Of a stretch of DNA of 64,000 nucleotides, positions 48,876-59,782 are shown one piece after another. Source of the DNA: Epiperipatus broadwayi (Eukaryota; Onychophora; Udeonychophora; Euonychophora; Peripatidae); assembly GCA_028023455.1 (NCBI GenBank), contig JAQFVV010000049.1, forward strand, positions 2,518,036 to 2,582,035, read 5' to 3'. The notes under the pieces were generated by a model, which saw only the letters and a list, made by a program, of their open reading frames with translations, was not told the DNA's origin and did no database searches. The translations under genes and the position numbers were made by a program. Numbering within the stretch: the stretch's first letter is position 1; every line of letters begins with the position of its first letter.

Positions 48876-48970
48876 CTACTCATTTGTTATTACCTATTGC
48901 CAATGATGCACAAAGCTGGCCTGAAGACAGTGTAAACAGTGCAACCACACTAAGCCCTGTGCTTCCATGA
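48876..48970 (+). CDS. Candidate terminal coding exon (host gene fragment), function unknown
   Basis: After a pyrimidine tract and the AG at 48874-48875, a frame beginning with the full codon at 48878 stays open for 30 codons to TGA at 48968-48970. It uses mixed, GC-balanced codons (about half G+C) quite unlike the surrounding DNA. The peptide includes HLLLPIANDAQSWPED and ends in a S/T/P-rich stretch. The same frame remains open upstream to about 48827, so a longer exon is possible. AATAAA follows at 48996-49001. I recognise no domain, and no upstream exon is visible in the window. It could equally be a chance open frame or an unrecognised repeat. Confidence 0.25.
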
Positions 48971-48995
48971 TTTATGCTTTCTGTGAAAATCAAAA

Positions 48996-49001
48996 AATAA
49001 A
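48996..49001 (+). promoter_or_regulatory. Possible polyadenylation signal AATAAA
   Basis: The hexamer lies 26 bp after the TGA of the candidate exon. AATAAA is common by chance in DNA this AT-rich, so it carries little weight alone. Confidence 0.2.
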
Positions 49002-49900
49002 ATGTTTTATTACTTGCTAAATATAATGGTGTTGTTTTTTTCTGCCAAAAATTCAGTAATTTAAAGGCTCTATTACATCAAAATAATACAATTGTTGAAG
49101 CACTGATTATGCAGCGATGAAGATTTTTAGTTACATACAATGTGCATACTTAAATATTTTACAATGTCTAGTCATGTTAATGTGAGATCAGCAATAGATA
49201 AAGAATGAATCTTTATATTAGCAATTTTATGTATTGAATCAGAATTCACAAAAAAAGAAGAAATAACGATAATTCGCAATAAAACATTCAAGGAAATAAA
49301 ATATATAATTTTGCATTATATGTATTTTAGTTTGTTTTCTCAAATATTTATTCAATAAATTGTACAAAACCGTATTTATAATTTATAAATAATCATAAAT
49401 AAGTAATTATTTATACGTTATAAGCATTACTTTTCAGAATTTACAATTTTAGTTCGTGTAAACAAAATAAAAAATAACATAATACAAAAAATTATATTTT
49501 ATTTTGTTGAATGTATTTATTTTTTTAATGAATTCTCATTCAAAACAAATAAAAAATTTAGCGAATAGAATCGTTCTTGACTTGATTTATAATAATTGTA
49601 AAGCAACATATTTTTATTTATGAGTTAAAGATCCCCTCCCGTATGTGGGTCCCGCTTTTTGTCACGCTGGCTCTGATGATGCATATTTGATTTAATCACC
49701 GACAAACACTTTAGCTATTGATGGAAACTCTAATGAGAATGAGATTTAATTATTTATATAGATATAGCAAATAGTGTTTATTTAAAATATAATGCAATTC
49801 ACTGTTTTCTCATCCATTGTAATTTTTTTTTTTTTTTAAAAAAAGGTAATTTATTTATATGTACAACATTTAGTGTTTAAGCTGTTTATAAAAAAATATA
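49002..49900. other. AT-rich DNA with a GC-richer patch
   Basis: No ORF or repeat family. A patch at 49625-49680 (GATCCCCTCCCGTATGTGGG, GTCACGCTGGCTCTGATG) is unusually GC-rich for the window and unassigned. Confidence 0.4.
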
Positions 49901-49916
49901 CACACGAGATTACATA

Positions 49917-50185
49917 TTAATAATTTTCATGTCACTCATTAGACTAGAAATTATCCAGTAATGAAGTACAATTACCATTCCACCACTTTCACGCAAAGTA
50001 GGGAGTATGAGTATATTCTATCCACTTTTAACCTTGTGGAGAGATGTAATCATAACATATGATTAGAGACTTGTAAAAAAGATCTATGAACTCCAATATA
50101 CACATTTAACTCATCAGTTGGCCAGATCACAATCTCTTACAGATAGATAGATAGATGGATAGATGGATGGATGGATGGATGGATG

Positions 50186-50242
<57 letters not shown>

Positions 50243-51112
50243 GTAGGTAGCAAATTACTACAGTTTAATTGATAATTGTCAAATGTGCAGTCTCACAACT
50301 TTAACACAAAACACTTATTAAAAGTATATTAATAATTTTTTATTAGTCACTCATTAGTTTAGAGATTATCCAATAATGAATATTTTTCTCTAATATAATT
50401 TCCATTACACCACTCTCAGACAAGGTAGTGAATCTTTTCTCTTCATTTTTAACACCTTGTGGAGAGATATAATCATAAACATATGATCAAAGACATGTCA
50501 AGATGCACATTTCTTGCAGAACCAGCTCTCAATAGATATGTGCAAGAGATTGTGGTCAGTGAAACTGATGAGTGCTAGTTCAGCAAAAAATGTGTATCTT
50601 CAGAATCATAGATCTTTTCCACATACCTTTGATCAATATGTTTAAGATTATATCACTCCACAAGGTGTTAAAAAAGATAGAAAACATTCCCTATCTTGCA
50701 TGGCAGTGGTGTAATGGAAATTGTATTACAGAAATATTATTCATTATTGTATAATCTCTAATCTAATGAGTGACTGATAAAAATTATTAGTACACTTTCA
50801 ATAAGTGATTTGTGTTAAAGTTATGAGGACTGCACATTCGGTAATCAATTAAACTGTAGTAATTTGCTTTCTCTTTCTATATACATACTGAACAGTGATA
50901 AAGATATGAATAAGAGTTTGTGGTCTGGGTCAAATGATGAATACTTGTTCAGAATGAAATATGCATCTTGGGGATCATAGATCTTTTCACATGTCCTTGA
51001 TCATAGATGGATGATTATATCTCTTCACAATGTATTAAAAGTGCATTGAAAACATTCCTTATCTTGCCTGAGAGTGGTACAATGGTAATTAAACTACAGA
51101 AATATTATTCAT
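49917..51112 (+). mobile_element. HP-B element, 1.2-kb nested palindrome (L-L-R-R) with 11-bp target duplication
   Basis: Exact 11-bp direct repeats GAGATTACATA lie at 49906-49916 and 51113-51123. Four related arms follow: L1 (49917-50142), L2 (50249-50545), then inverted R2 (50552-50875) and R1 (50880-51112). L2 and R2 pair closely, from TACTACAGTTTAATTGATAA at 50254 to its complement near 50840-50868. L1 and R1 pair through CCACTTTTAACCTTGTGGAG against CTCTTCACAATGTATTAAAA-type sequence. A GATA/GATG microsatellite sits between L1 and L2. The 60-codon ORF at 50572-50754 is arm sequence. Confidence 0.88.
50143..50248 (+). repeat. (GATA/GATG)n microsatellite inside HP-B
   Basis: About 100 bp of GATA with an internal GATG block, lying between the two left arms of HP-B. 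No equivalent array is present between the two right arms, so it arose or expanded after the palindrome formed. Confidence 0.95.
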
Positions 51113-51123
51113 GAGATTACATA

Positions 51124-51469
51124 GGCTTAATTAAAATACATTGCTTTATCGTAATTTTAAAGTTAAAAGTTTATTGTTAAATAATTTCAATTCTCCATAG
51201 TAATAGCTTATTATCTGCATAATGCTGATTAAACTTGTTTTAAATACATAGTCTATATATTAGAAATTTTTGTAGAAATGAATTTTTACTTTTTAAAATT
51301 TACTTAAATATTTCTTCCTTATAAGAAAAAACAATTTTTTTTGGAAATAATAATAATTCTGCTAAAATTATTGATATTTTTTATATATCATTATTTTAAT
51401 GATATGATGGAAAATATTTTTTTTTTGAATACATTCAGAAATATCTGCGCATAGGCTATATGCCAGAAA
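51124..51469. other. AT-rich non-coding DNA, no feature seen
   Basis: No supported feature beyond poly-T runs. Confidence 0.5.
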
Positions 51470-52100
51470 TTCTGTTAAATTAATCAAGTTAAACATTTTT
51501 TTCCTTTCACTGAAACTCCTTATGCACCCCAATAAACTCATCTACTTTTGATTCCTAATTATCCAATTATATCCCCAGTTCTGGCTTATTTTTTTTCTAT
51601 TATCTCATTTTAATAAAAGCCATTTCAATAATTCCATTATTTGTACTTATATTTTTCAATTTTCCATAAAAACCTAACCAAAAAAAAAAAAAAAAAAACC
51701 CATAAAATTTCTACTTCTTTCATTTTCTTTGTCTTGAAATTTCTCCCAGTTTCCATAAATTTATCCTCATCCTCTTTTAATATCTACACTCTACAAAATA
51801 TGTTTAATATTGCAACTTTCATTTCCACAAACTATATTCATAATCCAATCCTTATTTTATTTTTAGCTTCTTTCTTTGTTATTTAAAGCACCTTCTCCTG
51901 AACCAAATAATATTAAATTCCCTGTAATGTCATCACATATCCTTTTATATTTTTACATAATTTTTATATTATTCCCAACTATTTTTTTAAAAATTTACAT
52001 TCATTTTCCACAAACTTAATTATTTTTCTTTAACCAATCTATCTATTTCCTTTCCCTACTCCTAACAACTATATATCTGTAATATACTCTGTATACATTT
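51470..52100 (-). pseudogene. LINE-A copy 3: highly decayed C-terminal fragment
   Basis: The minus strand retains, with stops, a YFVECRY-type stretch aligned to the HLLIECKC end of the CCHC motif of copy 2 (about 51790-51830). The segment near 52030-52075 mirrors the coding DNA for the EWDRRIDALIK region of copy 1. Pyrimidine-rich plus-strand composition also matches copy 1. A poly-A run at about 51680 interrupts it. The 81-codon plus ORF at 51641-51886 is antisense noise. Confidence 0.55.
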
Positions 52101-52417
52101 ATCTTTTTTCATATATAAATAAAATGGAAATAAGTTATATATCTAACAACTTTGTGTATTATAAATATGTATGTTGCCATTTCCACATAATTTAATTGAA
52201 TATATTTTCTATATAATGAAATCTTAAAAGTAAGTTTAAAATGTCATTTTCATTAAAAATGAAATCCACAGACAAGTATATAAATGAATAAACAACTTGT
52301 AACCCATGTCAATGTACAAAAAAACAACAACAACAAACATTATATCATTATACAATGTTTCACCCTTTTAACAAGAATTTCATTAAGTGACCCAAATGCA
52401 TGATTCTGTTTAAGAAA
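52101..52417. other. AT-rich non-coding DNA, no feature seen
   Basis: No supported feature except a short CAA repeat near 52322-52337. Confidence 0.5.
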
Positions 52418-52452
52418 AAGAGAGAGAGAGTGCGTATGAGAGGGAGAAAGAT

Positions 52453-52514
<62 letters not shown>

Positions 52515-52571
52515 GGATGGATGGATAGATGGATGGATGGATAGATGGATAGATGGATAGATAGATAGATC

Positions 52572-52610
<39 letters not shown>

Positions 52611-52611
52611 T
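52418..52611 (+). repeat. (GA)n then (GATA/GATG)n microsatellite
   Basis: A short GAGAGA run is followed by about 160 bp of GATA with GATG and one CGATA variant. The 71-codon minus ORF of LSIY repeats is a by-product. Confidence 0.95.
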
Positions 52612-53709
52612 AGAACTCTTGTCAAGTGTATATTATATATTTATTAAAAATTGCAAATACTATGCCAAGGAACATTCACTGAAGCTATATACTATATATA
52701 AATGATTATTAGACTTATTTTTTTTATAATATGGCTCTAAAAATCATACTTTATTAACATAAACTGCCATTATAAATATAAACAAACATATTAAATTTTC
52801 TAAAAGTTCAGAAAACTATTGTATTGTTATTACTTTGAATGCTAAATGTGACATTCAAACAGAACATTTAACACTAAAGATGGATATTTTATTCAACATT
52901 ACATGGAGAATTCCAATAGTAAAGTTCAATTTAAAAAGAATTGCATCAATAAAGATATAGAAGCACTGTAATTCTTAGAAATTAATAACCAAAGAATATT
53001 ACATGAAAACATTTTTAGCAATGTTTAATTGAATTCTAAAATATTTCATCATGATTATGACTTCCATAATTCACTCCAAAAGTACTTTATTTTGGACCAT
53101 TTTCATAAATGCTTTGGTATCATCCATACCCTGAGTATTTATATACATGTTATATAGAAATAATAATATGCTTTATTTTTCTTTGCAGGACTGTGAATAT
53201 TATTGTTAAAAAGTTCCTGAATTCCCTTTTTCCATAATAGTTTTTATCCAATTTGGAAGATAAAAATAGCAATTTTTATTTATTTACGGAGGTTGATCAA
53301 GGTTAGACTCAAGTTTCTAAAAGCTCATGTCATATAAAAGATAGTTATATCATACAGAAAAAAAAGTCTTCAACATATCAAAATAAAGTATTATCTAACT
53401 CTCTTATTTATATTTAATATCTGTGTAAACAGATGTAATCCAGTCTATATTAATTTTATAATGAAACCATGTATAAAGAAATAAATTATCAACAGATTTT
53501 AGAAGGTAGTGACAACCATTTATATTTATTAGTTTTAAAAACAAGTGATTTATTGCTCCATAGATCATGAAAAATTCAAGCATCATAAGAGGATGAGTTG
53601 GACTGTAATCCTGGAACTTAAATTTGCTACGAAGGGCTCTATTGACCCTCATCAGTGAATGTCCACTGGTTATTCATACTCATATAGATGTCTCTAAAAA
53701 GAATGTTAC
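52612..53709. other. AT-rich non-coding DNA, no gene seen
   Basis: The minus ORF at 53404-53652 (82 codons) has no motif. No family repeat was recognised. Confidence 0.45.
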
Positions 53710-53723
53710 AGAGTGAATTATTA

Positions 53724-53982
53724 CACAGAGTATAAACTCTCCATACAATAGCACCATTCAGTAGAATCCAGAATAATCAATGGATGCAAGAAGATTTGTG
53801 CATAAAATCCCTATCTAGTGCTACTCATCAAATACCCCCAGCCTAGTTTATAGCTTGTGGATTTCATTAGTAAGGAGCTTTGGATCTGAAAAGACTACAC
53901 CTAGATCTTAGGCTCTAATGAGAGGTTAGCTTCTGTGTAGACAGCTTGTGTAAGTATAAAGAACGTGGATCATGTGAAGTTT
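53724..53982 (+). mobile_element. HP-A element, internally deleted, with 14-bp target duplication
   Basis: Direct repeats AGAGTGAATTATTA (53710-53723) and AGAGTAAATTATTA (53983-53996) flank it, with one mismatch. It starts with the arm word AAACTCTCCATAC and contains ATCAATGGATGC, CCCCAGCCTAG and CACCTAGATCTTAGG. It then passes directly into the asymmetric tail GACAGCTTGTGTAAGTATAA, GGATCATGTGAAGTTT. The opposite arm is missing. This copy marks the tail as the real element end. Confidence 0.82.
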
Positions 53983-53996
53983 AGAGTAAATTATTA

Positions 53997-55552
53997 TTGG
54001 TAATAAAGTATAACTTTTAAAATGTTGGAAAATGCTTTGAAGTAATTATCTAATTAAAAAAAGTTTTAATAAAGTAAAGACTTAATGAATATTCAACCAA
54101 GATCACAATCAGCCAGATTAAATATAAGATGTTGCTTGCCAAAAATTATGATTTATTTTTCTTGTCAGAACTTTTAAGTTTATTATCAAAATGTATTATT
54201 TATATATTTAAGGTAAAAATCCTGGGTCTCGTCTTCACGTGGTAGTTATCATTCAAAGTGCAAGATAAAAAAACAGCAGTTTTTATTTTTTGATTGAAGT
54301 CACAGGATTAAAATCTCATTTAAATAATTTTTATCTTATTAAAAGAATAAAAAAATAACAATTTTATTTTGTTTAATGGATAACAAATACAGGAGAAATT
54401 AAGTAATAGTAATGATACTTTCTATAATATTATATATGCTGAATTTCTACTTTCTGTTACTTTTTTTGAAATTATGAAAAGAATGGGGAAAAAAAATTAT
54501 ATTTTTTTAAAAAAAGTTGTATAGGATTAATGATTGAGATGTCTAATGTTAATTCAAAAATTTTACATCCTGAAATATTTATTATCTTCAACTTTATATA
54601 TGAAGCCCAATTCAATAAATTTATGCTATTAAATTGAATGTAGAGAATTTAATCTAACATTTCACATGAATGATAAGTTTATACTAACTTAGTCAATAGC
54701 AAAATTATTTCATTGATATCTAAATCTGTCTTTCTGCAGAAAATCTTATAAATTCAATTTTTTGAATTTTATAATAAAAAAAGAAGGTAAAATAATCTTA
54801 AAATTACAGAATGAAGATTTCTTCAGTGACTCTCCACAGAGAAACCATTACTCACAATAGTAATTAATTGTGAAATAGGAAGCATTTTTATGATGATCTT
54901 TTTTTATTTTGCCCATATCCAAAAATATCTAAATATCCATTTACTGATTAATAAATGAATAGGTAGATAGGCTGACTATAGATTATCTATTTTGAAAAAA
55001 AAATCCACCCAGTTCAAACCTTAAATTATGAGCACGGAGACAATGTTCTAATCATTATAGCTATATATTATAATGCTATGCTATAAAATAAGTCAATATG
55101 CTATATATACATTTTTAAAAAATGCTTTTGATATGTATATGTTCATAATTTGAATTTTTAGTTTTTATTTAAAACGTTAATATACATTTTAATATTCTAG
55201 ACATGAAGAAGGAGGATGGTGTTTTAACTAAAAAATGTTAATCTTGAAGACAAAATTCAATTTTGACGAAAATAAAAAAAATAATACATTCTAAAATTAA
55301 TGTAATTTTAATTTAAATAGTTTTTTATTTTATTGAAAGACGGGGGAAAAACTTTCATTTGCATCACAAATAAAAAGTATTCCACAAATCAGATAATAAT
55401 AAAAATTATTTCATATAAAGTATTGTTATTACATATGCCTATTTTTTGCTTTCTGTTATTTTATTTGAAATTATATAAGATAAAAAGAAAGGTTGCCAAG
55501 CGATATGCATATTAACTTAAGAAAAATATTTTTTTTATAATGAAGCCCTGTT
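53997..55552. other. AT-rich DNA with a weak minus-strand SINE head
   Basis: At about 54995-55075 the minus strand shows a TATAATGATTAGAACATTG box-A-like and AAGGTTTGAACTGG box-B-like pair, probably an old SINE. The ORF at 55333-55515 has no motif. Confidence 0.4.
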
Positions 55553-55663
55553 TTTATTACTATTATCATCATCACCACCACCACTACCATCATCATCATC
55601 AGAAGAAAAAGAAGCAGAAGAAGAAAAAAAAAGAAGAAGAGGAGGAGGAAGAAGAAGAAAATC
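55553..55663 (+). repeat. (ATC)n followed by a polypurine (GAA/GAG)n tract
   Basis: ATC/ACC trinucleotides run to about 55600. About 60 bp of pure-purine GAA/GAG/AAA sequence follow. Polypurine mirror tracts can form triplex DNA, but this one is short. Confidence 0.9.
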
Positions 55664-56289
55664 AGCTACAAGCTTAAAAAATTTTAGTTATAAAGTTCAA
55701 AACTCCACCGTCTCTTAAAGTATTATTCAACAGCTTTTCAAAATTTTTGATTTAATCTATAGACTTCTCCCAGCTCTGCTTCAAAATTATTATTTCTTGT
55801 TATTCTTAATATCTGATTCATTTTCAGATAATGTCAATACTTAATTTCCAGTTACACAGATCTTTTTCATGGTTTCTTTTCACAATATCATGATCATTAA
55901 ACTTTCAGAGCACTAAATAAGCACCTATTGGTAAGTATAACATTTAAATTATTTAGTGAAGTTCTTTCCAGTTTTGCATCCACACAGAATAAATTTTACA
56001 TAATTGTGAAAGATCTGCATATTTGCTTTAATTCTTTAATTCTGCTAATCAAAAAAATTATATATTTAAAAAAAATTAACATTAGAGTTTAAATTTAAGT
56101 GAAGCAATATTTTAGACAAATATCATTAAGTGTAGTTAATGAACTTTTCCTTTTTCCAAAATATTAAATTAACAAAATCCCATGAGTTTAAAGATAAAAC
56201 TTAATTTTAGTTTCAATTGAACTATATATACTTTTAATGAAAATACAGATGATAGAAACCAAGGATCTTCTGAAACAAAAAAAAACACA
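55664..56289. other. AT-rich non-coding DNA, no feature seen
   Basis: No supported feature. Confidence 0.5.
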
Positions 56290-56408
56290 TATAGCTTTAT
56301 TCCTCAGAAATTCATAAGAAGTTTGATTGCCAACCTGTGAGTACCATAATTCTGGGATCTTCCAATCCCAAGTTAGAAGCTCTATTAATCATGCCAAACC
56401 ACATAGGG
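56290..56408 (-). mobile_element. SINE-B copy (minus)
   Basis: On the minus strand TGGTTTGGCATGATTAATAG (box A), CTAACTTGGGATTGGAAGAT, and the tail CTTCTTATGAATTTCTGAGG plus AATAAAGC. It matches the SINE-B copy at 21300-21412. Confidence 0.65.
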
Positions 56409-56439
56409 CTTCTAAAACAAAATCACACCAACAAGATCC

Positions 56440-56530
56440 TGTGTGGTATAGTGCAGTGGTAAAGTTTTAGATTTGGAATTAAATGTTCCTTGTAAGTGAC
56501 CAATCATTCAGTTATTGATATTACAAGAAT
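56440..56530 (+). mobile_element. Weak tRNA-like SINE head
   Basis: TGTGTGGTATAGTGCAGTGG resembles box A. The box-B region is degraded (ATTAAATGTTCC). Confidence 0.35.
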
Positions 56531-56639
56531 CAAACTTCTACATTAAACTACTTTTGATGTTATCAGTAAGAAATAGGGTTATTAATTTGTGATGTTATAA
56601 GAATGCAAAGTTTTGTCAATGTAATATATTCTTCTCTTT

Positions 56640-56790
56640 CTACTCCATCTTCTTTTCCTCCTTTTTCTCCTTAATGTTATAGAATTTGAGTTTAAGGTTC
56701 AAAGTTCATCCCCAGATCTGGCACTTTTAGTATTTGAACTTTTTATGAACTTCTGAACAATAAAGCCATTCAATAATAATGATGATTATC
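56640..56790 (+). mobile_element. SINE-B 3' portion
   Basis: AAGGTTCAAAGTTCATCC (box-B-like), then CTGGCACTTTTAGTATTTG and the tail AACTTTTTATGAACTTCTGA plus ACAATAAAGCC. It is closely similar to the tail at 37660-37730. Confidence 0.6.
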
Positions 56791-57727
56791 ATATTTTTAA
56801 ATAAATAATGTTATAAAGAACATTTATCAAGCTTGGTAACTAATGATTTCAATGTGCATTGAGACAAGACATTATATTTCATTTAAATTATCTATTATAC
56901 AGTAAATTTACTAAATATGAATTAGTTACTTTATATTAAACACAATTTTATTACTAAGATTCAAAATACAATTTATTCAAAAAGCATTCTAACAAAATAC
57001 ATTATTAGGATGAATGAAAACTACACAACTGATGGAGAGTGATTAAATTACATAAAAAATGATGATGTTCTATTTTTTTTACTTTTATAAAACATTTGAT
57101 AGAAAAAGCATATATGATTTAGCATTGTGGTAGAGTGATAGACTTAATGTACAATTCTTGTATTGATTTTCAGTTTAATAAAAATTTTTTAAAAAAGTCT
57201 CAATTTTGGTTAATTTAATGGAACATATTAACTTTCAATTCTGGTGTGTTCATCTTCAGAATAACTAATAGTACAATTATAGATATATACAGTACATTAC
57301 TTTTATAATGAATCATGAACACAACAAAATATTCAAGTTATTTTCATTATGCATTGGGAATAATACATCAAGCTATCATAGATAATAATCAAACATGTTT
57401 TTAATACATGATCACACTGCCTTTGCAAAATATTATTTTGAATCATAAACCTGTTGTCTTAAAACAAAGATGACAAAGTTAAAAAATATCCAGTTTATTA
57501 TATGTAAGTAGCAGTACCTAAACTCTCATAAACTGGATATTGAGAACTTCAATTCATGATTGTTGTATGTCAGATTGTTTTTTAAATTTCTAGATTTCAT
57601 TTTCATGTGATTCAATTAGGACCAAGGCAACCAACAATTTAAATATGTTAAATTCTGCTGAAGAGCAAAAACCCTTTTAGTATCTCTTTACAGAAAACTG
57701 AAAGAGACAATATTCACTAGAATAGAC
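56791..57727. other. AT-rich DNA with a SINE-head remnant and a 13-bp hairpin
   Basis: TTAGCATTGTGGTAGAGTGA at 57119 resembles a box A. ATATCCAGTTTAT (57486-57498) and ATAAACTGGATAT (57528-57540) form a perfect 13-bp inverted repeat with a 29-base loop. No gene is supported. Confidence 0.4.
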
Positions 57728-57926
57728 AAATACCAAGATCCTAAGATCTAGGTGTAGTGCTATCAGATACAGAACTTTTCATTGATGAAAGTCACAAGAT
57801 AAAAACTAGTCTGGGGATATTGCATGAATAGACACTAGATAGGGATTTTATGCACAGGCCTTCTGGTATCCATTGATTACTCTAGTTTGCACTGAGTGGC
57901 AGTACTGTATGAAAAATTTTGCCTGT
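57728..57926 (-). mobile_element. HP-A single-arm fragment
   Basis: AAGATCTAGGTGTAGTGCT, AAAACTAGTCTGGGGATATT, GACACTAGATAGGGATTTTA and GTATCCATTGATTACTC are the minus-oriented HP-A arm, ending near GTATGAAAAATTTTGCCTG. A 7-bp repeat CAAATAC (57727-57733 and 57928-57934) may be a target duplication but is short. Confidence 0.7.
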
Positions 57927-57934
57927 TCAAATAC

Positions 57935-58319
57935 TAAGTAGTGATGGTTTAGATTTTTCTCCCACTATATTCTTAATAAAACTTTCATAATAAAATAGAA
58001 CCTCACATTTTTACTATATTTTCTTCCCGCTTTACAAGCATTAAGTACTGGATAATAGCTTATACTTTATTTACAATATTTCATTCAATGTATTGTGTAT
58101 GTATAGTAGCTTTTCCAGCACACACACAAGTATTCATAATACAGATGCCTTTCAATATCTTAACTTAAAAATTACTATACATAAACAGACTACAATTTTA
58201 AACAAAAATAAATTTAAAAAAGAAAAGAATAATATAGATAGAAATTTACACAATGTAAGGTTTGAATTTGACTGCAAAATAAGCATTGAAGACATATATT
58301 AAGGATTTGTATAATATAG
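57935..58319. other. AT-rich non-coding DNA, no gene seen
   Basis: The ORF at 58093-58302 has no motif. The last base of this stretch borders the direct repeat that brackets the anomalous tract. Confidence 0.45.
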
Positions 58320-58777
58320 GATATAAACATAATTACCTTACGAAGTGAAAGGAAGCACGCAAACACAGAAACAAACGACAAAAACAAAAAGAACGACAAA
58401 AGGGAAAAGAAACCCCAGACGAGAAACCCCACACACCAAAAAAAGAACCCCAGACATATACAGCAAAGCAAAGCCAGACCAGCCAAGGCCAAAAAACCCC
58501 CCACCACCCCCCCCGACGCCCAAGCGGAAGCACGCAAAAGAAAGCAGACCCCCACAGAGGACACGGGGCAAGAGACAAAACAAAACCAAAAGACCCCCCA
58601 AACAGAGGGGGGAAACAAACGCCCAACCCCCAAAACCACCACCAACCACCCCAGACCCCCCAAAACCACCCCCCCCATATCGCACACAAGACAAAAAAAA
58701 AAAAAAAAAAGGAGCCAACGGCAGAAGAACACCGACCCGGAAAACACAACCGCGACCCCTGCGTACCGTCCGCCCCG

Positions 58778-58812
<35 letters not shown>

Positions 58813-58894
58813 CACCCCCAAACAAAACCTTTTTAAAATTATTAAAAATTTGAAATTTTAAACAGCCCCCTTCGATATAAACATAATTACCTTA
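58320..58894. other. T-depleted C/A-rich anomalous tract between exact 21-bp direct repeats
   Basis: GATATAAACATAATTACCTTA occurs exactly at 58320-58340 and 58874-58894. Between them, 58341 to about 58828 is almost devoid of T (about ten in nearly 490 bases), rich in C and A, with an 18-base poly-A run and 32 consecutive C at 58778-58809. About 45 bp of ordinary AT-rich sequence then precede the right repeat. The composition is unlike anything else in the window. Long ORFs on both strands (up to 203 codons, G/F-rich or P/K/T-rich) follow purely from the missing T/A and are not genes. It may be a sequencing or assembly artefact, or an inserted low-complexity tract. Confidence 0.9.
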
Positions 58895-59782
58895 TCAATA
58901 CGGTTGAAACTTTTTATTCCAAAATCAGAAATAGACCCATGGAACTTGGATGAGAAATCATGAATATCACAATCATATATACCCGAAGGATCTCAAAATT
59001 TAAGTAAAATTTGCTCTGATACATTTAATGTCAGTTTTTGGACCCTATCATCTTTAAATCATTTGATAAATAATACTACAGATAGGCTACCCCCAGAACA
59101 GACCCTTCAAACTGTTTACAATATTGAATGCAACAACTCTCTTAGCATGGCCATTTAATCATGTGCAAACACTATAATTAGGGTTTCCCAGCATAGGTAC
59201 CTTTATAATTGAGCAAAAACCAACAATCCAAATCTATATTCTTGGAATATGAGATTAAACATGGTCATGTTTTTGAGCCACTGGAGGCCAGTATAGTATG
59301 TTCTGAAAGAGATGACAGAAAGTGCAAAGTCATGGTTGTTTGGCAAATAGCCATATTGAACATACTATTAATAAGAAAGACACTTGTATCCTTTGACAAA
59401 AGTGGATTATGTAAATTAAATAAATTTCCATAGGGAGTATTTAAATACCATCCTGATATAGTAGACATTATTTGTTATACTTTTGATTGATATGAATATG
59501 ACTATTTGATAGATGAAAGCATGCTAAGCAAATTATTTGTAGATGAATATAATCTTTTTTTAATAAGCATGGCAAACATGTTTACATTGTGTTACAATTG
59601 TGGAAAGAAAAGAAATTAAATAAATTTTAAAATACATTAAATATTATGGGTATATGTATGTTTATTTGATTATACTCTCAAAAAAAAGTAATAATAAAAT
59701 ATTGCATTTTCTATTAGTGTTATAAAAGGATATCTGATTTTCTCTTAACATTTTTTTTTCAGTAATACTAAAATTATAATGT
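58895..59782. other. Non-coding or unassigned DNA with overlapping antisense ORFs
   Basis: ORFs at 59209-59433 (plus) and 59265-59468 (minus) overlap in opposite directions. Their base composition is slightly more balanced than the surroundings, but I see no domain on either strand. They could be a remnant of a transposon-encoded protein. Confidence 0.35.

Noticed and set aside
50143-50248. CRISPR-like array
   Set aside because: Regular spacing here is a tetranucleotide microsatellite with no spacers. Nothing else in the window shows repeat-spacer structure, and the sequence is animal-like.
58214-58836. ORFs of 203, 163, 162 and 126 codons on both strands
   Set aside because: They exist because the tract lacks T on one strand and therefore lacks stop codons. 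G/F-rich and P/K/T-rich products in overlapping frames are composition artefacts.
59209-59468. Overlapping antisense ORFs of 74 and 67 codons
   Set aside because: No domain on either strand. Opposite overlapping frames of this size are expected by chance in a slightly GC-richer patch.
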